Shown: positions 18,159-26,513, numbered from the stretch's first letter. The stretch is 64,000 nt of DNA from Leisingera daeponensis (GCF_019801465.1 NZ_JAHVJA010000013.1:55661-119660); one strand, 5' to 3'. A program made the numbers and translations. Notes: a model not told the origin generated them from the letters alone.

Positions 18159-18344
18159 TCAGGCGCTGAAGGCTGCGGCGGCCGGCAGTTTCACCGTGTC
18201 CACCTGCACCGGGGTGATCTCCTCGATCTGCTGTATCCAACCGCCGCCCTGCGTTGTGCCCGGCTGTTGCGCGCCCGGCAGGACACAGGCCAGGGCGATT
18301 GCCGCCGCGAGGCCGCCGATCCGCACATAATCTTTCCACAGCAT
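18159..18344 (-). CDS. Small exported or membrane protein, hypothetical
   Basis: A 61-residue open frame with a positively charged start and a hydrophobic stretch (IGGLAAAIALACVLPG, about residues 9-24), then a polar tail. AGAGGGAG lies 9 nt upstream of the ATG, which is the main reason to believe it. The ALAC motif might be a poor lipobox. I do not recognise the family, and coding use cannot be judged reliably at this length. Confidence 0.45.
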   Translation of the reverse strand: MLWKDYVRIGGLAAAIALACVLPGAQQPGTTQGGGWIQQIEEITPVQVDTVKLPAAAAFSA

Positions 18345-18500
18345 GGCTCCAAACTCCCTCTGAAATCCGGCGGTGTGCCAGTGACACGCAGCCCTGTGTC
18401 TGTTCCGTCGGAGCGCAGGAACTTTTTTTCGGTTGCAGGCTGATTTTTTGCTTGCAGCCCGGCGCCGGAATACCTATTTCACCGCTCACCGGATGGCAGC

Positions 18501-18575
18501 GCGGGCGTAGCTCAGGGGTAGAGCATTACCTTGCCAAGGTAAGGGTCGTGAGTTCGAATCTCATCGCCCGCTCCA
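18501..18575 (+). tRNA. tRNA-Gly (anticodon GCC), copy 1
   Basis: Acceptor stem GCGGGCG / CGCCCGC, D-arm with AGCTCAGGGGTAGAGC, anticodon loop TTGCCAA and T-arm GTGAGTTCGAATCTCAT are all present, and CCA is encoded (18573-18575). Copies 2 and 3 are identical in sequence. The restriction-modification cassette begins directly after this copy. Confidence 0.97.
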
Positions 18576-18588
18576 TCGGGAAACGGAT

Positions 18589-18617
18589 AGGCCGCCCTCG
18601 GGGCGGCCTTTCGCTTT
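18589..18617 (+). terminator. Terminator of tRNA-Gly copy 1
   Basis: Stem AGGCCGCC (18589-18596) / GGCGGCCT (18602-18609), then TTCGCTTTT. Almost the same hairpin follows copies 2 (21213-21238) and 3 (21431-21456), so it belongs to the duplicated unit. Confidence 0.8.
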
Positions 18618-18718
18618 TGAGGATTTCCGCATAGTCTGGCCGGGTGCAGAATACCTTGTGCGGAATCGCTTTCCCGCATAGGAACAGAGCAAGAACAGGA
18701 ACAGGCGGACAGAGCAGA

Positions 18719-19678
18719 ATGCTGACATCGGTAGAACTATGCGCAGGTGCGGGCGGCCAGGCCCTCGGTCTCGAGGCGGCGGGCTTTGACCACACGGCGC
18801 TGGTTGAGATCGACAAGCACTGCTGCGCCACGCTGCGCCACAACCGTCCCCAGTGGAACGTGCTGGAAGAGGACGTGCGCAAGTTCAAGGAGGTTGCGGG
18901 CGATTATAAGGGAATCGACCTGCTGGCAGGCGGCCTGCCCTGCCCGCCGTTCTCGGTGGCAGGCAAGCAGCTGGGCGAGAAGGACGAGCGCAACCTGTTC
19001 GATGACGCGATCGAAATTGTCGATTCCACCCGCCCCCGCGCGGTGATGATTGAGAACGTGCGCGGCTTTCTGGATGCTGTATTCCATGACTACCGCGAGA
19101 AGCTGAAGAAACAGCTGTCGAAGCTGGGGTACGAGACAGACTGGCGGCTGCTGAACGCTTCCGACTTCGGGGTGCCGCAGCTGCGGCCGCGGGTGGCGAT
19201 CGTTGCCTTGCGCAAGGAATTCGCAGGCCAGTTCAACTGGCCCGAGCCGCTGCCGCACAATCCGCCGACCGTGGGCGCCACACTGATCGACCTGATGAAG
19301 GAGCGCGGCTGGCGCGGGGCGGAGGATTGGGCGGCCAAGGCGGATGAGATCGCGCCGACCATCGTCGGCGGCTCCAAGAAACACGGCGGCCCCGATTTGG
19401 GCCCGACCCGCGCGCGGCGCGCCTGGGCGGCCTTGGGGGTTGAGGGGCGCACCATCGCCAATGAGGCGCCGGATCCGTTCCACAATGACATGCCGCGCCT
19501 CACGGTGCGGATGGTGGCGCGTATCCAAGGCTTCCCGGATGCCTGGCATTTCACCGGTGCCAAGACAAACGCCTACCGCCAGGTCGGCAATGCCTTTCCG
19601 CCGCCAGTGGCGGAGGCTGTGGCGCGGGAGCTGAAGGCGGCGATTGCCAAGCCGAAACTGCATGCCGCGCGGGCCTGA
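18719..19678 (+). CDS. DNA (cytosine-5)-methyltransferase of a NaeI-type restriction-modification system
   Basis: A 319-residue C5 methyltransferase that should protect the chromosome from the adjacent endonuclease. Conserved blocks in order: motif I SVELCAGAGGQALGLEAAGF, motif IV GGLPCPPFSVAG with catalytic Cys, ENV of motif VI, QLRPRVAIVAL (motif VIII), a variable target-recognition region, and motif X RQVGNAFPPPVAEAVA. ATG 18719 is chosen because the first block must lie near the N-terminus. It is followed after 57 nt by the endonuclease gene and then vsr. The recognition sequence is inferred only from the partner nuclease. Confidence 0.93.
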   Translation: MLTSVELCAGAGGQALGLEAAGFDHTALVEIDKHCCATLRHNRPQWNVLEEDVRKFKEVAGDYKGIDLLAGGLPCPPFSVAGKQLGEKDERNLFDDAIEIVDSTRPRAVMIENVRGFLDAVFHDYREKLKKQLSKLGYETDWRLLNASDFGVPQLRPRVAIVALRKEFAGQFNWPEPLPHNPPTVGATLIDLMKERGWRGAEDWAAKADEIAPTIVGGSKKHGGPDLGPTRARRAWAALGVEGRTIANEAPDPFHNDMPRLTVRMVARIQGFPDAWHFTGAKTNAYRQVGNAFPPPVAEAVARELKAAIAKPKLHAARA

Positions 19679-19735
19679 CGCCGTGCCTGGGCTAGCGCCC
19701 GGCGTGCAGGGTTTTGCCGGGAAGGCCGGAGTGCG

Positions 19736-20638
19736 ATGAAGCAGAACATTCCGGACAGCGTGTTTGGTTTCGACCACCCGGATTTCAACGTTCTCATACA
19801 CCTCGAAATGGAGATCACCCAGCGGGCCGGCGGGTTGCTGGCGCTGGAGCATGACGTGGCCTTCATGCTGCGCGACTGCATCGACGATGTGATCATGACA
19901 CCCAAGACCGGGCGGCGGTCCTACGAGGAGCTGGAGAAAACCGAGAAGACCTATATCGGCACCCGGGTCGAGATTGAGCTGCGGTCGCTGCTGCGCCTGA
20001 GCAAGGGGCGGCTGGACACCAGGATCCTGGGCCATGATGTGGACATCAAGCACACCATGGGCAGCAACTGGATGATCCCGACCGAGGCGGTGGGCTGTGC
20101 CTGCCTGCTGGTGGCCGCCGATGAAGCGCGGGCGCGCTGTTACCTGGGGCTGATCGTGGCCCGGCCCGAATATCTGACCAAAGGCCAGAACAAGGACGCC
20201 AAGCGCAGCATCTCTGCCGAAGGGTTCAAGCACATCCTGTGGCTACTGAAGGACCACCCTTACCCGGCCAATTTCTGGCGCACCGCGGATGCGGAGGCGG
20301 TTCAGGAGATCTTTGCCTGCGACACCGGCAATGCGCGCATGGCCACATTGTTCCGGCAGCTGCAGCGCCGCCCGATTCCCCGCACTGCAGTCGAGGCCGT
20401 GGCGCAGCAGAAGGATTTCATGCGTCGCATCCGCGCTGACGGCGGCCACGGCACCCGCGACATCCTGGGGCGCGAACAGATCGTGGTTCTGGAAGGGCGC
20501 AAGGACAGCCAGCTGATCAAGGCGCTGGAACTGCCGTCCTGCGGGGCAAGCGAATTCATTTCCTGCCGGATTGAATCGGATTACCATGCCCGCATGGCCG
20601 AACAATCAGGGCATCCCGTCGCGTGGCCGACAAGCTGA
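19736..20638 (+). CDS. NaeI-type restriction endonuclease (type IIE)
   Basis: A 300-aa protein resembling NaeI, which cuts GCCGGC and needs two sites. The N-terminal nuclease half carries ELEKTEKTYIGTRVEIELRS and HDVDIKHTMGSNWMIP, including the expected acidic-Asp-x-Lys catalytic group (DVDIK). The C-terminal CAP-like DNA-binding half carries TLFRQLQRRPIPR and AVAQQKDFMRRIRADGG. Comparing with NaeI as I remember it, the position of NaeI Leu43 (whose change to Lys gives topoisomerase activity) seems to be Val, so endonuclease activity is expected. Specificity for GCCGGC is inference. It overlaps vsr by 16 nt. Confidence 0.85.
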   Translation: MKQNIPDSVFGFDHPDFNVLIHLEMEITQRAGGLLALEHDVAFMLRDCIDDVIMTPKTGRRSYEELEKTEKTYIGTRVEIELRSLLRLSKGRLDTRILGHDVDIKHTMGSNWMIPTEAVGCACLLVAADEARARCYLGLIVARPEYLTKGQNKDAKRSISAEGFKHILWLLKDHPYPANFWRTADAEAVQEIFACDTGNARMATLFRQLQRRPIPRTAVEAVAQQKDFMRRIRADGGHGTRDILGREQIVVLEGRKDSQLIKALELPSCGASEFISCRIESDYHARMAEQSGHPVAWPTS

Positions 20639-21036
20639 CACCGCAACAGCGCAGCGCCAATATGGCGAGGATCCGCGCCAAGGACACCAAGCCGGAAATG
20701 CTGGTGCGGCGGATGGTGCACGGGATGGGTTTCCGCTACCGGCTTCACCGCAAGGACCTGCCCGGCAAGCCCGATCTTGTATTCGGGCCGCGCCGCAAGG
20801 TGATCTTCGTGCATGGCTGCTTCTGGCATCTGCATGCGTGCCGCGACGGGCGCATTCCGGCAAGCCGCCGCGACTACTGGGCGCCGAAGCTGCAGCGCAA
20901 TGCCGAGCGCGACGCGGAACACCTGGCCGCCCTGCGGGCAGCGGGCTGGCAGGTGCTGATCGTCTGGGAATGCGAAACCAAGGACCTTGCCGCCTTGCAA
21001 TCCCGCCTTGCGGAGTTCCTTGAAACCGAAGAATAA
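20623..21036 (+). CDS. vsr: Very short patch repair endonuclease Vsr
   Basis: Nicks 5-prime of T in T:G mismatches that arise when 5-methylcytosine deaminates, so it goes with cytosine-5 methyltransferases. The 137-residue protein has the family features LTPQQRSANMARIRAKDTKP, LPGKPDLVFGPRRKVIFVHG, GCFWHLHAC and the late VLIVWECE. It starts at GTG 20623 inside the end of the endonuclease gene. Its presence supports that the partner methylase makes 5-methylcytosine. Confidence 0.94.
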   Translation: MADKLTPQQRSANMARIRAKDTKPEMLVRRMVHGMGFRYRLHRKDLPGKPDLVFGPRRKVIFVHGCFWHLHACRDGRIPASRRDYWAPKLQRNAERDAEHLAALRAAGWQVLIVWECETKDLAALQSRLAEFLETEE

Positions 21037-21126
21037 CGCTTATCCACAGGTACTTGCGGAGTTCTGAAAATTTTCTCTTGCAGCCCGTTTGGGAAAACCC
21101 TAAACACCCCCTCACCGGATGGCAGC

Positions 21127-21201
21127 GCGGGCGTAGCTCAGGGGTAGAGCATTACCTTGCCAAGGTAAGGGTCGTGAGTTCGAATCTCATCGCCCGCTCC
21201 A
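21127..21201 (+). tRNA. tRNA-Gly (anticodon GCC), copy 2
   Basis: Sequence identical to the copy at 18501 over the whole tRNA including CCA. The upstream CACCGGATGGCAGC and the downstream terminator hairpin are also duplicated, with TTGCAGCCCG some 50 nt upstream as the probable -35 region shared with copy 1. Confidence 0.97.
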
Positions 21202-21344
21202 CCGGGAACCGAAAAGGCCGTCCTCCGGGGCGGCCTTTCGCTTTTCCGGAGCGCAGCACCGGCCGGACTTTCTTCACCTTCCTGTCATTTTCCGCTTGCG
21301 GCCTGCCCGCGGATTTCCTATTCACCGCCTCACCGGATGGCAGC

Positions 21345-21419
21345 GCGGGCGTAGCTCAGGGGTAGAGCATTACCTTGCCAAGGTAAGGGTCGTGAGTTCG
21401 AATCTCATCGCCCGCTCCA
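21345..21419 (+). tRNA. tRNA-Gly (anticodon GCC), copy 3
   Basis: Third identical tRNA-Gly(GCC) with encoded CCA, 143 bp behind copy 2, again preceded by CTCACCGGATGGCAGC and followed by a GGCCG...CGGCC terminator (21431-21456) and TTTTT. Confidence 0.97.
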
Positions 21420-21571
21420 TCGGGAACCGAAAAGGCCGTCCTCCGGGGCGGCCTTTCGCTTTTTCAGACGCCTCTGATGAATTTGATCAAATTCCTTTGA
21501 CGCGGACTGAAAAACAGGCCAATGCTACTGCCGAACAATGCTCACGGGCAGATCATCGCAGGAGTTTGGCC

Positions 21572-22924
21572 ATGGCCCCAGTCATCTACCCCACCACCAA
21601 TTTCACCGCCACCGAGCAGCTGTGCCTGGACCGCGGCGAAGGCATCTATGTCTATGATACGGACGGCAACAAATACATCGAGGGGCTGGCGGGCCTGTGG
21701 TGCACCTCGCTGGGCTACAGCAACACCGAGGTGATGGATGCGATCACCGAGCAGCTGCACAAGCTGCCGTTTTCGCACACGTTTGGCGGCAAGACCCACA
21801 AACCGATCATGGAGCTGGCCGAGAAGCTGAAGGCGATGGTGCCGGTGGAGGATGCCTATATCTTCTTCGGAAACTCCGGCTCAGACGCCAATGACACCCA
21901 CTACAAGATGCTGCGCTACTACTTCAACGCCATCGGCAAGCCGGAGAAGCGCAAGATCATCACCCGCGAGCGCGGTTATCACGGGGTGACTGTGGCGGCG
22001 GGCTCGCTGACCTCGCTGCCCGCGAATCTGGCGCATTTCGACGCGCCGCTGGAGGCGCTGCACATCTTGCGCTCGGACGCGCCGCACTATTACACCGGCC
22101 GTCAGGGCAATGAGACCGAGGAACAGTTCGTCGACCGGATCATCAATAACCTGGAAGAGCAGATCCTGGCCGAAGACCCCGACACCATCGCCGCGATGAT
22201 CGTCGAACCGATCACCGGCGCGTCGGGCGTGATCGTGCCGCCGGAAGGCTATTACGAGAAACTGCAGGCGCTGCTGCGCAAGCACGGCATCCTGGTCTGG
22301 GCCGACGAGGTGATCTGCGGATTCGGGCGCACCGGCGCCGATTTCGGCTGCACCACCATGGGCATCAAGCCTGACCTGATGACCTTTGCCAAACAGCTGT
22401 CCTCGGCCTATTTCCCGATCTCGGCCTCGGTTATTCCCGGCTGGATGTATGAGGCGATGATCGACCAGACCAATGAAGTCGGCGTGTTCGGGCACGGCTA
22501 TACCTATTCGGGCCACCCGGCGGCATGTGCCGCTGCGCTGAAGACGCTGGAGATCTACGAGCGCGACAACCTGTTTGAGCACGCCGCCGAAGTGGGCACC
22601 TATATGCAGGCGCAGCTGCGGGAGATCTTCACCGACCACCCGCTGGTCGGCGAGGTTCGCGGCAAAGGGCTGATTGCGGCGCTGGAGCTGGTGTCGAACA
22701 AGACCACTGGCGCGAGCTTTGCCAAGGGCGCAGCAGGCGCTGCCGCGCAGAAGGCCTGTCAGGACAACGGGCTGATCCTGCGGGCAGTGGCCGGCAATGC
22801 GCTGGCGCTGTGCCCGCCGATCATCATCACTAAGGATGAGGTCAACGACATGCTGGCGCGGATGAAGACCGCCGTCGACGCCGCCTATGCAGAGCTGAAG
22901 GCACAAGGGCTGATCGCAGGCTGA
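21572..22924 (+). CDS. Class III PLP-dependent aminotransferase (omega-amino acid:pyruvate type)
   Basis: A 450-residue fold-type I transaminase. It shows YDTDGNKYIEGLAGLWCTSL near the N-terminus, FFGNSGSDANDTHYKMLRYY for phosphate binding, RGYHGVTVAAGSLTSLP, the Asp of ILVWADEVICGFGRTG and the PLP lysine in TFAKQLSSAYFPISA. The family includes beta-alanine, putrescine, taurine and amine-pyruvate transaminases; the sequence does not decide among them. AGGAG lies upstream of ATG 21572. A strong terminator follows. Confidence 0.9.
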   Translation: MAPVIYPTTNFTATEQLCLDRGEGIYVYDTDGNKYIEGLAGLWCTSLGYSNTEVMDAITEQLHKLPFSHTFGGKTHKPIMELAEKLKAMVPVEDAYIFFGNSGSDANDTHYKMLRYYFNAIGKPEKRKIITRERGYHGVTVAAGSLTSLPANLAHFDAPLEALHILRSDAPHYYTGRQGNETEEQFVDRIINNLEEQILAEDPDTIAAMIVEPITGASGVIVPPEGYYEKLQALLRKHGILVWADEVICGFGRTGADFGCTTMGIKPDLMTFAKQLSSAYFPISASVIPGWMYEAMIDQTNEVGVFGHGYTYSGHPAACAAALKTLEIYERDNLFEHAAEVGTYMQAQLREIFTDHPLVGEVRGKGLIAALELVSNKTTGASFAKGAAGAAAQKACQDNGLILRAVAGNALALCPPIIITKDEVNDMLARMKTAVDAAYAELKAQGLIAG

Positions 22925-22957
22925 ACCGGCTTGCAGCCTTGGCAACTTTCCATGGAG

Positions 22958-22984
22958 CGCCCCGGTCTGTCCGGGGCGTTTTCC
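22958..22984 (+). terminator. Rho-independent terminator of the aminotransferase gene
   Basis: Perfect stem CGCCCCGG (22958-22965) / CCGGGGCG (22971-22978) followed by TTTTCC, 33 nt after the stop codon. Confidence 0.87.
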
Positions 22985-23040
22985 TGTAAGCATCTGTGGC
23001 GCAAATGAGTTTCGCGCTCCGGCAAGCAGGTCGATTTTTC

Positions 23041-23292
23041 CGCGGAAATCGTGTACACTGCGCGCAGTTTGTTTCAGACCGAGATTTTATGATGACGCGC
23101 CGTACCGGCATTGCCGGTCCATCTTCCAGACATACCGCCACCAGGGTCCACTTCGTGACCCGCTGAGCGCTTAGCGCCGAATCTCAGTCTGCTGACACGC
23201 AGACCGGGCGCCTGTTCCGGTCACGAGTTCCGTTGGGGACCGGGGACCCTCAATGCCCCTCGCAGCCCGGGCAGCTGCGGGGGGCTTTCACT
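23041..23292 (+). other. Structured intergenic region, candidate noncoding RNA or leader
   Basis: There is no recognisable gene in 22985-23299. A short frame at 23089-23166 would encode 25 residues (MMTRRTGIAGPSSRHTATRV...). After it come several inverted repeats: GCGC TTA GCGC, GTCTG...CAGAC, CCGGTC...GACCGG, and CCCC-CGCAGC...GCTGCG-GGGG before CTTTC. That is dense for an intergenic region and resembles an attenuated leader, yet the next gene is on the other strand. Function is unknown. Confidence 0.3.
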
Positions 23293-23299
23293 GGGTGCT

Positions 23300-23539
23300 T
23301 CAGAAAACCTTGTAGGTCATTGTGGTCAGCGACCGTTCGATCCCGTCGATCTGCAGCAGCTTGTCGTTGATGTATTTGCCGACATCCTCGCCTGAGGGAA
23401 TGTAGAGCTTCATCAGCAGGTCGAAGTTGCCGCTGGTGGAGTAAAGCTCGGAATGGATTTCCCGCAGCGCAATCTCCTCGGCGACCTTGTAGGTGGTGCC
23501 GGGCTTGCAACGGATCTGGACAAAGACGCAGGTGGACAT
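23300..23539 (-). CDS. Stand-alone Lrp/AsnC ligand-binding (RAM) domain protein
   Basis: A 79-residue protein consisting only of the Lrp/AsnC effector-binding domain (MSTCVFVQIRCKPGTTYKVA..., then SGNFDLLMKLYIPSGEDVG and a C-terminal beta strand). There is no helix-turn-helix: the frame upstream of ATG 23539 has no such sequence. Such proteins oligomerise and bind amino acids, and may modulate full-length Lrp proteins; the partner here is unknown. It stands alone, divergent from hisB. Confidence 0.85.
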   Translation of the reverse strand: MSTCVFVQIRCKPGTTYKVAEEIALREIHSELYSTSGNFDLLMKLYIPSGEDVGKYINDKLLQIDGIERSLTTMTYKVF

Positions 23540-23731
23540 GAGCGGCCCTTTTGAATGGTCACGGATTTGCGCCCAAGCTCGCATGCGGCGCATCCGGGCG
23601 CAATAGGCCGGGACTGCTGCAACAGGTTGGCCCCCATGCACAATGCCGCACTTGAGCCATACCCCCTGCCCGCCCTATAAGCGCCCAGGCAGGATTGGAA
23701 TTTCTGCAGCATGACGAAGGACAAGCCGCTG

Positions 23732-24319
23732 ATGCGTACCGCCAAAGTGACCCGCAAGACCGCGGAGACCGATATCTCGGTCGAGATCAACCTCGACGGC
23801 ACCGGGGTTTATGACAACCAGACCGGGGTTGGCTTTTTCGACCACATGCTGGACCAGCTGGCGCGCCATTCGCTGATCGACATGACCATCCGTGCCAAAG
23901 GCGACTACCACATCGACGACCACCACACGGTGGAGGACACCGGCATCGCGCTGGGTCAGGCGCTGGTGCAGGCGCTGGGGGACAAGAAGGGCATCCGCCG
24001 CTATGGCGAGTGCCACCTGCCAATGGATGACGCTTTGGTGCGCTGCGCGCTGGACCTGTCGGCGCGCCCCTTCCTGATCTGGAACGTTGCGCTGCCGACC
24101 CAGAAGATCGGCGCCTTTGACACCGAGCTGGTGCGGGAGTTCTTTCAAGCCCTGAGCACCCATGGCGGCATCACCCTGCACATCGACCAGCTGCACGGGT
24201 TCAACAGCCACCATATCGCCGAGGCGGCTTTCAAGGCCGTCGCCCGCGCGCTGCGGCTGGCGGTGGAGACCGATCCGCGAAAGGCGGATGCGATTCCGTC
24301 GACCAAAGGCGCGCTGTGA
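23732..24319 (+). CDS. hisB: Imidazoleglycerol-phosphate dehydratase
   Basis: Sixth step of histidine synthesis, IGP to imidazole acetol-phosphate, Mn-dependent. The 195-aa monofunctional form is complete, with [16 protein letters not shown], the metal-binding [18 protein letters not shown] and the second set [23 protein letters not shown] 23732 has AAGGA 10 nt upstream; an in-frame ATG at 23711 would add seven residues. hisH follows after 1 nt. Confidence 0.96.
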   Translation: MRTAKVTRKTAETDISVEINLDGTGVYDNQTGVGFFDHMLDQLARHSLIDMTIRAKGDYHIDDHHTVEDTGIALGQALVQALGDKKGIRRYGECHLPMDDALVRCALDLSARPFLIWNVALPTQKIGAFDTELVREFFQALSTHGGITLHIDQLHGFNSHHIAEAAFKAVARALRLAVETDPRKADAIPSTKGAL

Positions 24320-24320
24320 C

Positions 24321-24959
24321 ATGCTGACCGCAATCATCGATTACGAATCCGGCAACCTGCACTCTGCCGAGAAGGCGTTTCAGCGCATGGCGAGGGAAAT
24401 GGACGCGGGCGAAGTCGTGGTGACCTCGGACGCTGACGTAGTGGCCAAGGCCGACCGGCTGGTGTTGCCCGGTGACGGCGCTTTCCCCGCCTGCGCGGCG
24501 GAACTGCGCGGCCATAAGGGCATCTATGATGCCATGGTCGAGGCGGTGGAGCAGAAGGGCCGGCCGTTCCTGGGCATCTGCGTCGGCATGCAGCTGATGG
24601 CGGCCACCGGGCATGAGTATGAAGAAACGCCGGGCCTCGGCTGGGTCGGCGGCGACGTGGTGAAAATCACGCCGGCGGATCCGGCGCTGAAGGTGCCGCA
24701 CATGGGCTGGAACGATCTAGTGATCGATCATGCGCACCCGGTGTTTGACGGCATCCAGAGCGGCGATCACGTGTATTTCGTGCACTCCTACCATTTCCGC
24801 GTCGCCAACCCGGCGGAGCGGCTGGCGCATGTGGATTATGCCGGCGACGTGACCGCGGTCATCGGCAGGGATACGATGGTGGGCATGCAGTTCCATCCGG
24901 AGAAAAGCCAGGCCACAGGGCTGCGAATGATTGGAAACTTCCTGACCTGGAAACCGTAA
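24321..24959 (+). CDS. hisH: Imidazole glycerol phosphate synthase, glutamine amidotransferase subunit
   Basis: Supplies ammonia from glutamine to HisF. A 212-residue class I amidotransferase with the nucleophile Cys in LGICVGMQLM, the catalytic His/Glu in MQFHPEKSQ and the oxyanion region LPGDGAFPAC. It starts 1 nt after hisB, so the two are co-translated, while its partner hisF lies 4 kb to the right. Confidence 0.96.
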   Translation: MLTAIIDYESGNLHSAEKAFQRMAREMDAGEVVVTSDADVVAKADRLVLPGDGAFPACAAELRGHKGIYDAMVEAVEQKGRPFLGICVGMQLMAATGHEYEETPGLGWVGGDVVKITPADPALKVPHMGWNDLVIDHAHPVFDGIQSGDHVYFVHSYHFRVANPAERLAHVDYAGDVTAVIGRDTMVGMQFHPEKSQATGLRMIGNFLTWKP

Positions 24960-25025
24960 AGGGACGGCGCTGGCGCGCCGTGGCCTCCGGCGGGAGTATT
25001 TGGGGAAAGATGAAAGCCGCGGTGT

Positions 25026-25757
25026 TCAGGCGGCAGCGGAGCGCAGCGACACCGGCGCGACGCCATAGGCCTTGCGGAAAGCGCGGGTGAAGCCTTCGGG
25101 GCTGGTGTAGGCATAGCGGCGCGCCACCGCCTCTACCCGGTCGCCGCGTGCGAGGTCCTGATGCGCCAGGATCAGCCGCCAGCGGCGCAGGTAGCCCATC
25201 GGGGTTTCGCCCACTTCCGCCGCAAAGAGTTCCGCAAAGCGCGACAGCGACAGCCCCGCCTCCTGCGCCAGATCGGCGTTCCCCCAAAGGCGGCCGGGAT
25301 GATCATGCATCGCCACGATGGCCCGGCTGAGGCGCGGATCGGCAAGGCCTGCCAGCAGCCCAGGCTCGGTCGCACCCTTTTTGATCTGGTCGCGCAACAG
25401 GCGCACCATCAGCACCTCGCCCAGCCGGTTGATCACCGACTGCGCACCGCAGTGCCGGCCCTCCGCCTCGTCCCGCATCAGCCGCACCAGCCCCTGCGCC
25501 TCGGCATTGCCGGAAACGTCATAGTCCACCACCGGCGGCAAGGCGGCCAGGAAGGGGTTGCTGCGGCCTGACCATTCCACCCGCGCTGCCCACATGACGT
25601 TGAAGGCAGGCGCGTCCGGCGGCGTGCCACGGGTGCAATAGAGGATCCGCACCGGATCCCCTGCCGCATCCGCAAGCGCAATCAGATTGGCCTCCCCTGG
25701 CATTGCCGCCTGCACGGCGAGCTGGAATCGGTCCATCAAAGTGGTCAGGCGGTCCAT
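25026..25757 (-). CDS. AraC-family transcriptional regulator with cupin-type sensor domain
   Basis: A 243-aa regulator. The N-terminal half (about residues 1-125) resembles the AraC-associated cupin_6 domain. The C-terminal half carries two helix-turn-helix motifs (GNADLAQEAGLSLSRFAELF and VARRYAYTSPEGFTRAFRKA) and the closing GVAPVSLR. ATG 25757 begins MDRLTTLMDRFQLAV; the longer frame runs into the neighbouring promoter. It is divergent from the peroxiredoxin-like gene with 112 bp between them, so control of that gene is likely but unproven. Confidence 0.88.
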   Translation of the reverse strand: MDRLTTLMDRFQLAVQAAMPGEANLIALADAAGDPVRILYCTRGTPPDAPAFNVMWAARVEWSGRSNPFLAALPPVVDYDVSGNAEAQGLVRLMRDEAEGRHCGAQSVINRLGEVLMVRLLRDQIKKGATEPGLLAGLADPRLSRAIVAMHDHPGRLWGNADLAQEAGLSLSRFAELFAAEVGETPMGYLRRWRLILAHQDLARGDRVEAVARRYAYTSPEGFTRAFRKAYGVAPVSLRSAAA

Positions 25758-25869
25758 GCTTCCGGTGTTTCCATCAGGTTTTTCGGATTTATGTGACACT
25801 AAACTGCGCAATACAGCTAGGCAAGCACCACCACTCACACCATGCACAACATTCAAAAGGACCCTGCCC

Positions 25870-26406
25870 ATGCTGATCCCCCGCCGGAAGACCCCGGACC
25901 TGACCCTGCCGACGCTGGACCACGGCCAGTTCGACCTGTCCGCGGAAACGGCCGAACGCGGCACCGTGATCTGCTTTTACCGCGGCCTGCACTGCCCGAT
26001 CTGCGCCACCTATCTGAAGGAGTTCGAGAAGAAGGTCGCCGCCTTTGCCGAGCGCGGCGTCAACTGCATCGCGATCAGCTCCGACGGCGAGGAGCGCACC
26101 CGCGCGATGGCCGACAAGATCGAGGCCAAGGAGCTGCGGTTCGGTTACGACCTGCCGCTGGCCGTTGCCAAGGAATGGGGGCTTTATATCTCCACCTCCC
26201 GCGGCAAGACCTCGATCGGGATCGAGGAGCCCGCGCTGTTCTCCGAGCCTGGCCTGTTCATGGTGACGCCGGAACAGACGCTTTATTACGGCTCGGTGCA
26301 GACCATGCCGTTTGTGCGCCCGCACTTTGCGGAATTGGTGGCGGCGCTCGATTTTGCCATCCCCAACAACTACCCGGCGCGCGGTGAATATACCGGTGAT
26401 GTGTGA
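25870..26406 (+). CDS. Peroxiredoxin-like (AhpC/TSA family) protein
   Basis: A 178-residue thioredoxin-fold protein. The active-site segment reads ICFYRGLHCPICATYLKEFE, with CPIC as the redox pair, followed by RGVNCIAISSDGEERTRAMA. The length fits the AhpC/TSA-like group that is annotated as thiol peroxidase or antioxidant. Several in-frame starts lie further upstream, but MLIPRRKTPDLTLPTLDHG fits the fold. It is divergent from an AraC-type regulator, which suggests induction by a small molecule or oxidant. Confidence 0.85.
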   Translation: MLIPRRKTPDLTLPTLDHGQFDLSAETAERGTVICFYRGLHCPICATYLKEFEKKVAAFAERGVNCIAISSDGEERTRAMADKIEAKELRFGYDLPLAVAKEWGLYISTSRGKTSIGIEEPALFSEPGLFMVTPEQTLYYGSVQTMPFVRPHFAELVAALDFAIPNNYPARGEYTGDV

Positions 26407-26513
26407 CCGTCACAGCTGCCGCGGGGACCGGTGCAATTCACCGGTTTGAGCAATAGACAAGAGGCCCGCTTCGAGGCATACGGGGCAGACCTTTTGTCAC
26501 TGCGGCACCCCCC

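Noticed and set aside
18501..21419. The three tRNA-Gly genes as attachment sites left by an integrase
   Set aside because: No integrase gene is present in the cassette and the repeats span the whole transcription unit, which fits duplication and homologous recombination better than site-specific integration.
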